This document shows positions 51,824 to 64,000 of a stretch of 64,000 nt of DNA, piece by piece (positions within the stretch are counted from its first letter, which is position 1; each line of letters opens with the position of its first letter). The notes under the pieces were generated by a model. It was not told where the DNA came from, did not search any database, and was given only the letters and a program-made list of their open reading frames with translations. Source of the DNA: an uncultured Verrucomicrobiota bacterium (GTDB taxonomy: Bacteria > Verrucomicrobiota > Verrucomicrobiia > Limisphaerales > UBA9464); the NCBI GenBank assembly GCA_903922605.1, contig CAIXUG010000010.1, forward strand, positions 22,648 through 86,647, read 5' to 3'. Position numbers and translations under genes: made by a program.

Positions 51824-52465
51824 TCAGCGCACGCCGGTGACGCAGAGCGCGACGAAGCGGAGCATGCGCCGGATTGCGGGAACCTTCTCCGTGGGGGGCT
51901 GCAGATTGGGCACGGCCGGACCCTTGGGCTGGGCAAAGGCGATCTTGGACCGCACGATCAGCGTGCCCGTGCACAGGTCGGCCAGCGGCAGCACCACGTT
52001 GAAATTCTTGTGCATGTAGCGGTGGTGCAGGATGTGGTGGCCGTTGAGGCGGAAGAAGATGCCGGACCGCTCCAGCGAGCGCTGGCGGGGCAGGTGCATG
52101 CACCAGTGCAGGTATTCGTAGGTCGCGAAATAACCGGTGGTGGCGATGGCCGCCCCGCCGTAGATCGACCAGTGGCCGGTCAGCCAGGCCACCAGCAGGA
52201 AGGGCGACTGGCACAGCAGCACCAGTACCGGACCGTTCCACCACGCCATGGGGATGGTCCACTTGTCCTTCTCCTCGATCAGGTGGTAGCTCTCATCCGC
52301 CTTGAAGATCTGGTGGTGCACCAAAGCGTGCGATTTGAAGGGATAATCGAATTTTCCCAGCGGCCGATGCATGATGAACCGGTGCAGCGTCCACTCAAAA
52401 AACGACGACCAGATGACCGCCGCGATGAAGCCAACGGCAAGCCAGAAGTAAATAGTGCCAGACAT
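51824..52465 (-). CDS. Sterol desaturase / fatty acid hydroxylase superfamily protein
   Basis: 213 aa from 52465. Integral membrane non-heme di-iron enzyme. The eight-His signature is present: HRFIMH, HALVHHQIF, HWCMH and NGHHILHHRYMHKN, spread over four hydrophobic helices. Family members hydroxylate or desaturate sterols, carotenoids or fatty acids; here carotenoid or fatty-acid hydroxylation is as likely as any. No biosynthetic partner is adjacent. The C-terminal 35 residues are soluble. Confidence 0.88.
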   Translation of the reverse strand: MSGTIYFWLAVGFIAAVIWSSFFEWTLHRFIMHRPLGKFDYPFKSHALVHHQIFKADESYHLIEEKDKWTIPMAWWNGPVLVLLCQSPFLLVAWLTGHWSIYGGAAIATTGYFATYEYLHWCMHLPRQRSLERSGIFFRLNGHHILHHRYMHKNFNVVLPLADLCTGTLIVRSKIAFAQPKGPAVPNLQPPTEKVPAIRRMLRFVALCVTGVR

Positions 52466-52824
52466 GTTCTTTCTTTCTGACGCCTTGGGCCTAATCACGG
52501 CAAGGGGAATCGAAGGGATATTTCCACTTGCCTAGCCAGTAATAGGGAAAATGCCGAGGAGGATTCGAAAATCGGCGCCACTGGCGGCGGAGTGAGGCCC
52601 TGCCGCCAAGAGAAATCGGGCTGGGGTCTTGCCACAGGAATCCTTCTCTCACGTGCCGATGAGGAATGACGTTCTGGCGTCTCATGGCGAGTTTCCCGCA
52701 TGCGGTCTGGCCGTAGTCGAGCAATTTCGGGGATGACGCCGGGCGCCGGCAGCCGCTAGAAAAGCGCGGCCACGCCCTTAACATTGCCGACCGAACGGCC
52801 GATATTCACCCAGACGGCTTGCCC
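52466..52824. other. Gene-free divergent region
   Basis: 359 bp between the sterol-desaturase-family gene and the hybrid kinase. An open frame of 97 codons on the minus strand (52491-52784) shows no signal peptide, no motif and no usable start context, so I do not call it. No clear promoter was recognised. Confidence 0.5.
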
Positions 52825-56793
<3,969 letters not shown>

Positions 56794-56805
56794 AGCGGCG
56801 GCATG

Positions 56806-57942
56806 TCAGTGCTCATCCACCGGGCAGAAATCCGTCTGCGCGCCCGCGAGTACGCGCAGCTCCTCAAAAAAGTGCGAGTTGTCCACCTGTCGGAGAGGGA
56901 TGACATGAGCTTGGGTTGGGGTCAGAAAAATGAGAATGAATTGTCGGGTGCGGCGCACCCGCAGTATTGCTGACCAGAAAACCTTGCTCTGAAATGCAGC
57001 CCCGCTGAGGTGCATGCCTTCAGTATCAAACGAATAGACAATAGGGTCTTGGGCCAGTTTGTTGCCCCGACGGACGGACCATACACTGAATATAACGATA
57101 AGCAGGGGAAACAGGATGCCCACCGGGGCGAATACCAGGCAGCTCCAGACCCCCGCCGTATCCAGTCGGCCAGCAGCCAGTTCGCGGAGGCTGAACGCCA
57201 GTACCAGCAGGCCCGCCAAGGGAAAAAGCGAGAAGAGGACCAAGGACTGGGGCCGTTGCAAGATCATCACCAAGTTGGCGCTGACCATTTCCCAGAAGCT
57301 TGCCCGGATGGTCAGCGAAAGACGCTGCGGGGTGACTGAATCCGTGGACGGCTGGAATTCAGATTGGGCCGCCAAAAACTGGACCGGCTGATTCGTTATG
57401 GCTAGCGGCCTGTCCCCGCCAAAATCCGTCCGCTCACCTCCGAGGGCTCGCAGATTCTCGAAAAACTGCGGGTCCGAAACCTGCCGGAGCGGCATGGGAT
57501 AGACCATTTTCTGCGTCAGGAAGATGAGGATGAACTTCCGGGTGCGACGCACGCGCAGGATCGCCGACCATGAGAGACTCTGCTGAAAGGTGGACCCGCT
57601 CAAATGCATTCCTTCCGCATCGAACGCATACTCGACCGATCCCAACAAGTGTCGGCTGTTCCGGCGGGCCAACCAGATCAACAGGGCCGGGAGGTACAGG
57701 GGAAACGTCAGGCTAATCAGGCTGATAAACAGGCCCTTGAGGGTTTCTGCCATCCCCATTCTGTGACCTGTGGCGATTTCATAAACCAGGAGCGCGATGG
57801 TTGAAACGCCCGCCAGTGGGAAAATGGACAGGATGACAATGCGCCAGAATCCCTGCCGCATAACCGTCAGGACGGCGGAATACGCGTCCCAGAAGCTCGG
57901 GGTTACTGTCACCGTCAGGCGGTACGGGATGGCTGGATTCAT
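56806..57942 (-). CDS. Tandem-duplicated YcxB-like membrane protein
   Basis: 378 aa. Two homologous halves (about residues 1-185 and 195-378), each with a pair of membrane helices followed by a beta-rich unit of YcxB type: SVEYAFDAEGMHLSGSTFQQSLSWSAILRVRRTRKFILIFLT in the first and IVYSFDTEGMHLSGAAFQSKVFWSAILRVRRTRQFILIFLT in the second. YcxB-like proteins are usually one unit of about 170 aa, so this is a fused duplication. No function is known for the family. Convergent with the kinase gene and divergent from gspF. Confidence 0.82.
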   Translation of the reverse strand: MNPAIPYRLTVTVTPSFWDAYSAVLTVMRQGFWRIVILSIFPLAGVSTIALLVYEIATGHRMGMAETLKGLFISLISLTFPLYLPALLIWLARRNSRHLLGSVEYAFDAEGMHLSGSTFQQSLSWSAILRVRRTRKFILIFLTQKMVYPMPLRQVSDPQFFENLRALGGERTDFGGDRPLAITNQPVQFLAAQSEFQPSTDSVTPQRLSLTIRASFWEMVSANLVMILQRPQSLVLFSLFPLAGLLVLAFSLRELAAGRLDTAGVWSCLVFAPVGILFPLLIVIFSVWSVRRGNKLAQDPIVYSFDTEGMHLSGAAFQSKVFWSAILRVRRTRQFILIFLTPTQAHVIPLRQVDNSHFFEELRVLAGAQTDFCPVDEH

Positions 57943-58126
57943 GCGGACTGGGTGGAGCGAGGCTTTGGAACTTCGCCTTGGTCGGCCGGAATTTACGGGG
58001 AATCCCTCACGCCGCCATCCATTTGTGCCGTCGCCGGCGAATCATCCGGCCGGGGCCGGTGTTTTTTTAGCGGTGGGCCGGGGTGGAACTTTTGCCGCCG
58101 GGCGGGTATGCATTCAGGCAACGTTT

Positions 58127-59389
58127 ATGCCGCAGTTCACTTACCAGGCCCGCCGCCGCTCCGGCGAACTCGTGGAAGGGCTCCTCGATGTGGCTGACCG
58201 CGCAGTCGCGCTCAGCCACATCGAGAAGCTCGGGCTTTTCCCGGTGAAGGTCGAGGCGGCCAAGGGCACCGCCAAGGCCGGCCCCAAGGCGGGCGGGGCC
58301 GGGGCGTCCCTGCCCGGCGGCCTGCGGCTGTTCGCCCGCCGGCGGCGCAAGCCGAAACTGCAGGAGATGGCCACCTTCACGCAGCAGCTCGCGAACCTGC
58401 TCCGCGCCGGCATGCCACTGACCATGGCGCTGAACAGCATGTGCAGCCTCACCTCCAAGGGCATCCCCAGCGAGGTGCCCAAGATGCTGCGGCAGGATGT
58501 CACCGAGGGCCGCTCGCTGTCCGACGCGATGGCGAAGCAGTCGGACGTCTTCCCGCCCATCGTGGTGAACATGGTCCGCGCCGGCGAGCAGAGCGGCGCG
58601 CTGGAGGAGGTGCTGCGGCGGCAGGCGGCTCATTTCGAGCGTTTCGCCGAGGTGCAGTCGAAGTTCAAGTCGGCGATGATCTACCCGCTCGTCGTCTGCT
58701 TTGTCGGCTTTGCGCTCGTGATCTTCTTCATGACGGCGATGCTGCCGAAGTTCATGACGCTCTTTGAGAGCCTCCAGGGCGTCGAGCTGCCGGCGACGAC
58801 GCGGTTCCTCATCAGCGCGAGCCATTTCCTCACGCGGTGGTGGTGGCTGTTCCCGATCGTGGGCACACTGCTCCTGATCCTCTTCCGGCGCTACCACGCC
58901 TCCTCCGAGGGGCGGCACACGATCGACCGCTTCCTGCTGCGCCTGCCAATCTTCGGCGGCGTGATCCGCCTCAACCTTTTCGGCCAGTTCGCGCGCACGC
59001 TCGGCACGCTGCTGCACAACGGCGTGCCCGTGCTGCAGGCCCTGCGGATCACCGAGCAGATCGTGCCCAACGTCGTCGTTGCCGAGGCCATCGCCAAGAC
59101 GCGCGAGGGCGTCACTGATGGCAAGACGCTCGCGCAGCCACTGGCCAAGAGCGGCCTCTTCCCGCAGCTCATGATCGACCTGCTGCGCATCGGCGAGGAG
59201 ACCGGCGACATCCCCGGCGCGCTGGAGAACGTGGCCGAAACCTACGAGCGCGAGCTCACCCTGGCCCTGCGCGCGATGACGAACCTGATCGAGCCCGCCA
59301 TGATCGTGGGCATCGCCATCGTCGTCGGCTTCCTGCTGCTGAGCGTGATGTCGGCGATGTTCGCCATCACCCAGAACCTCCAGCGATGA
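58127..59389 (+). CDS. gspF: Type II secretion system inner-membrane platform protein GspF
   Basis: 420 aa from the ATG at 58127. Two T2SSF repeats (about residues 85-205 and 280-400), each followed by hydrophobic helices; blocks FTQQLANLLRAGMPL, VRAGEQSGALEEVL, FARTLGTLLHNGVPVLQAL and RIGEETGDIPGALENVA mark the family. GspF/PilC binds the secretion ATPase and pseudopilin assembly complex. First gene of a gspF-H-I-J-K set with ATGA-coupled junctions. Confidence 0.92.
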   Translation: MPQFTYQARRRSGELVEGLLDVADRAVALSHIEKLGLFPVKVEAAKGTAKAGPKAGGAGASLPGGLRLFARRRRKPKLQEMATFTQQLANLLRAGMPLTMALNSMCSLTSKGIPSEVPKMLRQDVTEGRSLSDAMAKQSDVFPPIVVNMVRAGEQSGALEEVLRRQAAHFERFAEVQSKFKSAMIYPLVVCFVGFALVIFFMTAMLPKFMTLFESLQGVELPATTRFLISASHFLTRWWWLFPIVGTLLLILFRRYHASSEGRHTIDRFLLRLPIFGGVIRLNLFGQFARTLGTLLHNGVPVLQALRITEQIVPNVVVAEAIAKTREGVTDGKTLAQPLAKSGLFPQLMIDLLRIGEETGDIPGALENVAETYERELTLALRAMTNLIEPAMIVGIAIVVGFLLLSVMSAMFAITQNLQR

Positions 59390-59994
59390 AACGCCGGCCC
59401 CAAACCCGGACCCGGTGCCGCTCGCGCGCGGCCCCCCGCGGCTTCACGCTGATCGAGCTGATGGTGGCGATTGCGATCGGGGCGCTGATGCTGCTGATCG
59501 CGATCCCGGCCTTGAAGGCGACGCAGAAGCCGCCGCTGGTGCGGGCGACCAACGCCCTGATCGAGGCCTGCAATGAGGCGCGGGCGCGGGCGATCTTCAC
59601 AGGGCGGCCCTTCCAGGTGGCCTTCGTGGTGCTGGACAACAAGGACTCCATGGAGATGCGCGTCGAGCCGGCCCCGCTGCGCGAGTTCGAGAGCATCGCC
59701 AGCGAGAACACCCCGCCGCCCGCCGGCGGCAGCGGTGCGGAGGCGGCGCACCGGCCCATGTTTCACGCGGAGTTTCCCGACGACGTCGCCTTCCGCTACC
59801 TCGCCATCGACCGGCACGTGATCTTCGACGCGGGCGTGCGCGGGCAGCAGGATGCAGGCATGGCGGCGATCCGCTTCTACCCGAACGGCACCTCGTCCGA
59901 GCTGATCTCGGACCTTGACTACCAGCATCGCGAGACCCTGCACATCAGCACCGATCTGGTGACCGGGCAGGTCACCGTGGAGGCCGCCAAATGA
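59386..59994 (+). CDS. gspH: Type II secretion pseudopilin GspH
   Basis: 202 aa; start overlaps the gspF stop by 4 bp. Prepilin site RGFTLIELMVAIAIG follows a long basic leader of 18 residues, then a hydrophobic helix. The globular domain contains the GspH-type pattern NALIEACNEARARAIFTGRPFQV. Minor pseudopilin of the tip complex. Longer leader than usual; otherwise complete. Confidence 0.85.
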   Translation: MKRRPQTRTRCRSRAAPRGFTLIELMVAIAIGALMLLIAIPALKATQKPPLVRATNALIEACNEARARAIFTGRPFQVAFVVLDNKDSMEMRVEPAPLREFESIASENTPPPAGGSGAEAAHRPMFHAEFPDDVAFRYLAIDRHVIFDAGVRGQQDAGMAAIRFYPNGTSSELISDLDYQHRETLHISTDLVTGQVTVEAAK

Positions 59995-60407
59995 GACTCC
60001 ACCGGCCAGCCGCAGGCCGGGGGCTCCGGGCCTGGGGGCTGCGGGCCTTCACCCTGATCGAGGTGCTCGTCGCCTCGATGGTCCTGGCGATCGGGCTGAT
60101 GGGCGTCCTGCTGCTCTGCTCGACGAGCATCCGCAACGCCCGGGCGCTGAACCGCATGCACGTGGACGCCACGAGCGTCGCGGCGGAGCTTTCACTCACG
60201 AACCGGCTGGAGGAGGGATTCGATTCCGGGGACTTCGGCGAATTCCACCCCGGCTACGTCTGGGAGCGCGAGATCACGCAGGTGATGACGAACGGGCTGT
60301 TCCGGGTCGATTTCTCCGTCTGGTCCGCCTCCGACCGGCAGGCGACGGAATCGAAGATGTCGATCCTGCTGTTCCGACCCGACTCGCCGCAGAAAGGCTT
60401 CCGGTGA
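59991..60407 (+). CDS. gspI: Type II secretion pseudopilin GspI
   Basis: 138 aa; start overlaps gspH by ATGA. Class III signal LRAFTLIEVLVASMVLAIG, then a helix containing the ALNRMHVDATSVAAEL stretch typical of minor pseudopilins. The assignment as GspI rests on size, gene order and the long V-A-S-M-V-L-A-I-G helix. Confidence 0.82.
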   Translation: MRLHRPAAGRGLRAWGLRAFTLIEVLVASMVLAIGLMGVLLLCSTSIRNARALNRMHVDATSVAAELSLTNRLEEGFDSGDFGEFHPGYVWEREITQVMTNGLFRVDFSVWSASDRQATESKMSILLFRPDSPQKGFR

Positions 60408-61105
60408 ACGCGGCCGTGACCAGATTCGTGGCCCGACGGACCCGTCACGCCTTCACCCTCATCGAGGTGCTGGTGGCGATGTTCATCTTCGCCATGATCC
60501 TGACGTCGCTGTACGGCATGTGGCGGATCATCACGCAGAGCAGCCGGGTGACGCTGAAGCTGGCCACCGACGCGCAGCGCTCGCGCATGGCGGTGCAGTC
60601 GGTGGAGCAGGCGCTCACGGGCGCGCAGCTCTTCCAGGCCAACGCGGCGCTGTATTCCTTCGTGGTGGACACCAGCGGCTCGTTCGGCGCGCTGAGCTTT
60701 GCCACGAGCCTCAGCACGACGTTCCCCGGCAGCGGCTTCTTCAACGGCGAACGGCTGCGGCGCGTGACCTTCCTGGTGGACGACAACAACCAGCTCGTGG
60801 TGCGGCAGAATTCGCTGCTCTCACCCCCCGAGGATGAGTTCGAGACCTATCCCATCGTGCTCGCCAAGGATGTGAGCGTGTTCCAGCTCGAGTTCTGGGA
60901 CGGGCGCAAGGGCGAGTACGTGCCGGAATGGCTCTTCACCAACCAGCTCCCCGCCGTCGTGCGCGTCACCCTCGGGCTGGGCGCGACCGGGCGCTATGCC
61001 AAGCAGCCCGAACAGCTCGTGACCCGCGTGGTCCGCATCCCCTCCGGCACCGTGCCGGCAAACGCGCAGTCCCCGGGCCCGGGCGCTCCGCCCCCGCTCA
61101 ACTGA
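60404..61105 (+). CDS. gspJ: Type II secretion pseudopilin GspJ
   Basis: 233 aa from a GTG that overlaps gspI as GTGA. Prepilin signal RHAFTLIEVLVAMFIFAMI, then the GspJ-type domain (QRSRMAVQSVEQALTGAQLF; QLEFWDGRKGEYVPEW). Pro/Gly-rich C-terminal tail. Tip-complex pseudopilin. Confidence 0.85.
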   Translation: MNAAVTRFVARRTRHAFTLIEVLVAMFIFAMILTSLYGMWRIITQSSRVTLKLATDAQRSRMAVQSVEQALTGAQLFQANAALYSFVVDTSGSFGALSFATSLSTTFPGSGFFNGERLRRVTFLVDDNNQLVVRQNSLLSPPEDEFETYPIVLAKDVSVFQLEFWDGRKGEYVPEWLFTNQLPAVVRVTLGLGATGRYAKQPEQLVTRVVRIPSGTVPANAQSPGPGAPPPLN

Positions 61106-61111
61106 CCGGCC

Positions 61112-62185
61112 ATGCGTGTAAACTTCCAACATCGCCGGCATCCGGGCGCCCGTAGGGGTGTCGCCCTCGTCATTGTCATGCTGACGCTGGTCGCGATGGC
61201 GGGCATGGCCGCGGCCTTTGCCTACTCGATGCGCGTGGAAACACGGCTGGCCAACAACACCGACGCGACCGGCGAGCTGGAATGGCTCGGCCTCTCCGGC
61301 GTGGAATTTGCGAAATGGGTGCTCTCGGAGCAGCAGCGCATGCCCGGCAACCAGGGCTGCAACACGCTCCGGCAGTTCTGGGCCGGCGGTCCGGGCGATC
61401 CCGACCAGGCCGAGAACCCCTTCGAGGGCATCGACCTTTCCCACATTGAGATCGGTCCCGACAGCTGGGTCGCGATCCGCATCGTGGACGCGGAGCGCAA
61501 GATCAACATCAACACCGCCGACGCCCGGATGATCGAGACCGCCATGAACCTCGCCGGCGCCGGCGCCTCTGACGCCAGCGCCATCCACGCGGCCCTCACC
61601 GACTGGAAGGACCGTGACGACACGCCCACCGCCGGCGGCGGGGCCGAGAGCACCGATTACTATCTGCGGCAGGACCCGCCATACCGCGCCAAAAACGGCC
61701 CGATCGACGACATCGCCGAGCTGCTGAAGATCAAGGGCATCACCCCCGAGCTGTATTACGGCGCAGCCCCGACCGCCCCCGGCGTGCGTGGCCCGGTGCC
61801 CACTGCGGAGGCGGGCGGGCCCCACGGGCTGGTGGATCTTTTCTGCGCCCTGTCCTCCGCGCAGGTGAACATCAACACGGCCTCGGAGGCGGTGCTCCAG
61901 GTGGTGCTCCGGGGCGACGCCAACCTGGCGCGGCAGATCATCCAGATCCGCGCCGGGCCGGACGGCGTGGACGGCACCGGGGACGATGATCCGGCCAAGA
62001 ACCCGGCGGAAATTGCCCGGCTGCTGGGACCCAATGCGCCGCCGGCCAATTTCACCAGCCTCAGCGCCACGTTCGAGGTCCATGTCGAGGCGCACTACGG
62101 CCGCAGCGTCGGTCACTTCATCGGCACCATCCAGCGGCCGGGTGGCGGCCGGAACTATCTGATGCTCGTGTTCCGCGCGCTGTGA
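61112..62185 (+). CDS. gspK: Type II secretion pseudopilin GspK
   Basis: 357 aa. N-terminal signal RRGVALVIVMLTLVAMAG (GspK has no Glu5). The mature part has the GspK hallmark helix-hairpin-helix segments with KININTADARMI and VNINTASEAVLQV, and a calcium-type acidic loop (GTGDDDPAKNPAE). The largest minor pseudopilin, capping the pseudopilus. Missing partners such as gspC, D, G, L and M are not in the window. Confidence 0.87.
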   Translation: MRVNFQHRRHPGARRGVALVIVMLTLVAMAGMAAAFAYSMRVETRLANNTDATGELEWLGLSGVEFAKWVLSEQQRMPGNQGCNTLRQFWAGGPGDPDQAENPFEGIDLSHIEIGPDSWVAIRIVDAERKININTADARMIETAMNLAGAGASDASAIHAALTDWKDRDDTPTAGGGAESTDYYLRQDPPYRAKNGPIDDIAELLKIKGITPELYYGAAPTAPGVRGPVPTAEAGGPHGLVDLFCALSSAQVNINTASEAVLQVVLRGDANLARQIIQIRAGPDGVDGTGDDDPAKNPAEIARLLGPNAPPANFTSLSATFEVHVEAHYGRSVGHFIGTIQRPGGGRNYLMLVFRAL

Positions 62186-62257
62186 GGCGGGTCCGTAAAA
62201 TCCATCGACCACTTTTGGTGGCCAAAACGGCGGCACCAATCGGGGATCGGCCCCGGC

Positions 62258-63688
62258 TCAGGGGACTTCGACGAGTCGGAAGAAGTCACCCGTATCTGCC
62301 ACGATGAATTCTTGGGCGATGCTTTCGGCGCTGGCCACAAAGGCCGGGCCAACGGCCGTCCACAGTTGCAGGTCCTTGGATGCCTGGTATTGATATTTTC
62401 GGCCAAGGGCGGTTCTGGCTTTTACATTTACCCGGCTGACTTCGATTTCTGCGGCCAGGGGAAATGGGGGTGATGCGACCAGCACTGTTGGCGCAGAAAC
62501 GTAGCCGCTCCCCTGATTTGCAATGGTGAAACCGGTGACGTGGCCATCAAACATGGTTGCCACCGCCGTTGCGTCCGCGCCGCCGCCACCGGAGATCACC
62601 ACAACGGGTGGCTGGGGATACCCGCTTCCGCTGTCACTTACGCTGAGGCCCACAAGTTTTCCGTCCACAATGACCGCCACTGCTTTCGCCTGCCGGGGTC
62701 CGGTTATGCCCTCGCTCTGCAAGGCCACCGAATGGGTGCTGCACGCTGAGACGGCCACGATGTCCGTCAGCAAGTGCGGCACATTGAGCTGCCCCATGGA
62801 ATTTCCTCCCCACGCCACGACCGTGTGGTCCGCCTTCAGGGCCAGCGCGTGTTCAAGCCCGGCCGCCATGGCCACCACATCTTTCAAATCTGCCGGAACG
62901 GTTGCCGCAACATAGGCTCCATCCCCATTTTCACCGCCCAGGGCGTCAAAATATTGTCCCCACGCCACCACGGTACCATCTCGCCTCAGCGCCAGGGTTG
63001 CGGATGAGCCGGCAGAAATGGCGACCACGTCGGTCAGGCCGGCGGGCACGTTGGTCTGGCCGTTTGAACTGTTCCCCCAGGCTACCACCGTGCCGTCCTG
63101 TTTGAGCGCCACCGAATACGCTGATCCTCCGGCTGCGATCGCGACCACGTCCACCAGGTCAAGGGCCGAGGTCAGGTTTCCATATTGGTTGTTTCCCCAG
63201 CCGACCACCGTCCCATTGCTCTTCAGGGCGAGGGTGTAGCCGTTTCCGGCGGCAATGGCCACAACGCCAGTCAGGCCATTGGGAATGTTGAGTGTATTGT
63301 TGTCGCTGGCTCCCCACGCAACCACGGTCCCGTCATCCTTCAAGGCGACCCTGTGGGAAACTCCGATCGAGACGGCCACCACGTTGCTTACGTTGTTTGG
63401 AACCGTCCGGACTTTGTTATCCAATCCCCAGATGCCAAGCGTGCCGTCGCTCCTCAGCGCGGTGGTGGCCGCTTGGCCCGAGGCGATGGCGACAAAGCTG
63501 TTGCCGTCCGGAACTGGCGTCTGCCCTCCCACATTGCTCCCCCACGCAACCACCGAGCCCGTAATGGCCGGACGTTGGAGCGGAAAGGAGGCCGGCCGGG
63601 TTGGTCTCGCCAGCGGGAATGTTTGGGCCTGCCCCGTAAGCATCGAGGCGAAAGCAATATAAACCGGCAACAGCTCAGCCAATCTCAT
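62258..63688 (-). CDS. Secreted RCC1-repeat beta-propeller protein
   Basis: 476 aa from 63688, where a signal peptide begins (cleavage after GQAQ). Seven RCC1-type repeats (pattern VVAIAAG ... ALKxDGTVVAWG, residues about 40-320) close a propeller. Next come two GSGYxxxPxVxxxxG repeats (about residues 345-410). The last 70 residues are the 'W ... FFRL' C-terminal domain (KDLQLWTAVG ... DTGDFFRLVEVP), shared with the protein at 18267-18977. Extracellular or surface location is expected; no catalytic motif. Confidence 0.85.
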   Translation of the reverse strand: MRLAELLPVYIAFASMLTGQAQTFPLARPTRPASFPLQRPAITGSVVAWGSNVGGQTPVPDGNSFVAIASGQAATTALRSDGTLGIWGLDNKVRTVPNNVSNVVAVSIGVSHRVALKDDGTVVAWGASDNNTLNIPNGLTGVVAIAAGNGYTLALKSNGTVVGWGNNQYGNLTSALDLVDVVAIAAGGSAYSVALKQDGTVVAWGNSSNGQTNVPAGLTDVVAISAGSSATLALRRDGTVVAWGQYFDALGGENGDGAYVAATVPADLKDVVAMAAGLEHALALKADHTVVAWGGNSMGQLNVPHLLTDIVAVSACSTHSVALQSEGITGPRQAKAVAVIVDGKLVGLSVSDSGSGYPQPPVVVISGGGGADATAVATMFDGHVTGFTIANQGSGYVSAPTVLVASPPFPLAAEIEVSRVNVKARTALGRKYQYQASKDLQLWTAVGPAFVASAESIAQEFIVADTGDFFRLVEVP

Positions 63689-63879
63689 TTCATCCAAGCT
63701 TGTCCTTCTCCGAAGGAAAGATTCAAGGGCCGAGGATGCGCAATCGGGAAGGTCCGACGGCACGGCGCGGCCGTTTTGCACCCATCATCTGTTCAGGCGT
63801 CAACGGCCGTCAGTAACCGATACCGTTTCCTGATGATAATCGGACGAATTGGCAAGGATGGTGCGCTGCTGTAGAGTTG

Positions 63880-64000
63880 TCAACACATCGGTAACACTTC
63901 GGCGACGGGATGGACAAAGGGCTGGGTGGTGTGGCCCTCGAGGTCCAGTTCGCGCAGATACATCTGGCGGAAGCGTACGAGGACCTGTGCTCCCAGCGGC
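63880..64000 (-). CDS. C-terminal fragment of a gene running off the window
   Basis: On the minus strand the final 39 codons read PLGAQVLVRFRQMYLRELDLEGH ... VAEVLPMC and then a TGA at 63880-63882. The frame is open to the window edge and its composition looks like real protein. Too short to name; a transposase-like tail is possible but unproven. Confidence 0.45.
   Translation of the reverse strand, partial: PLGAQVLVRFRQMYLRELDLEGHTTQPFVHPVAEVLPMC

Noticed and set aside
52491..52784. 97-codon minus-strand frame between two divergent genes
   Set aside because: No signal, motif or start context; reads like non-coding sequence.

Overview
The window reads as a piece of chromosome from a GC-rich (roughly 65%) Gram-negative bacterium of the PVC superphylum, most likely Verrucomicrobiota, perhaps the Pedosphaera/Limisphaera side of that phylum. 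The evidence is a very large PVC-type CxxCH cytochrome/propeller/HEAT protein, an FG-GAP protein with a heme site, secreted proteins ending in a 'W...FFRL' C-terminal domain, lipid A Kdo transferase (so LPS), a split set of type II secretion/type IV pilus genes, and a dense population of short palindromic repeats. The lineage is inferred from gene content. No rRNA or tRNA gene was recognised.

Layout. 0-6 kb: an FG-GAP/heme protein, two coiled-coil membrane proteins, then lspA-miaA (minus), a family-4 uracil-DNA glycosylase and pterin carbinolamine dehydratase. 6.2-12.2 kb: a 2000-residue alpha-2-macroglobulin with an intact thioester motif. 12.6-13.8 kb: a GspE/PilB-type ATPase. 14-20 kb: a lipid-modification neighbourhood (DUF1365, cyclopropane synthase, DUF1475-like, DUF1295, a second methyltransferase). 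20.3-24.1 kb: the CxxCH giant, followed by a pseudopilin. 24.7-32.3 kb (minus): a ten-gene run headed by an ECF sigma factor, containing a PflX-like radical SAM enzyme, a Ycf46-type AAA+ ATPase, Ycf35 (DUF1257)-like and DUF2997 proteins, an S26-like membrane protein, a TPR protein and PilT. 32.5-40.3 kb: a copper/silver-type CusCBA efflux operon led by two tandem Cys-rich lipoproteins. 40.4-52.5 kb: waaA, an outer-membrane-type protein, two paralogous secreted proteins, recA, a TolC-like protein, a DUF418 protein, pgi, a zinc-finger lipoprotein and a sterol-desaturase-family enzyme. 52.8-58 kb: a hybrid histidine kinase and a duplicated YcxB-like protein. 58.1-62.2 kb: gspF-H-I-J-K. 62.3-63.7 kb: an RCC1-repeat secreted protein, then the edge of another gene.

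Two things stand out. First, the 24.7-32.3 kb operon joins proteins otherwise known as conserved plastid/cyanobacterial ORFs (Ycf46, Ycf35 and its companion DUF2997) to a glycyl-radical-activase-like radical SAM enzyme, a dedicated sigma factor, a probably inactive signal-peptidase-like protein and PilT; it is the best candidate for an uncharacterised system here. Second, at least ten families of short inverted-repeat elements are scattered through the window, and several lie in frame inside protein-coding genes (DUF1365, the second methyltransferase, the CxxCH giant and twice in cusA), adding low-complexity peptide inserts much like Rickettsia palindromic elements.

Starts were chosen by signal peptides, conserved N-termini and 4-bp ATGA/GTGA overlaps, because purine-rich Shine-Dalgarno sequences are scarce and many starts follow pyrimidine-rich leaders.
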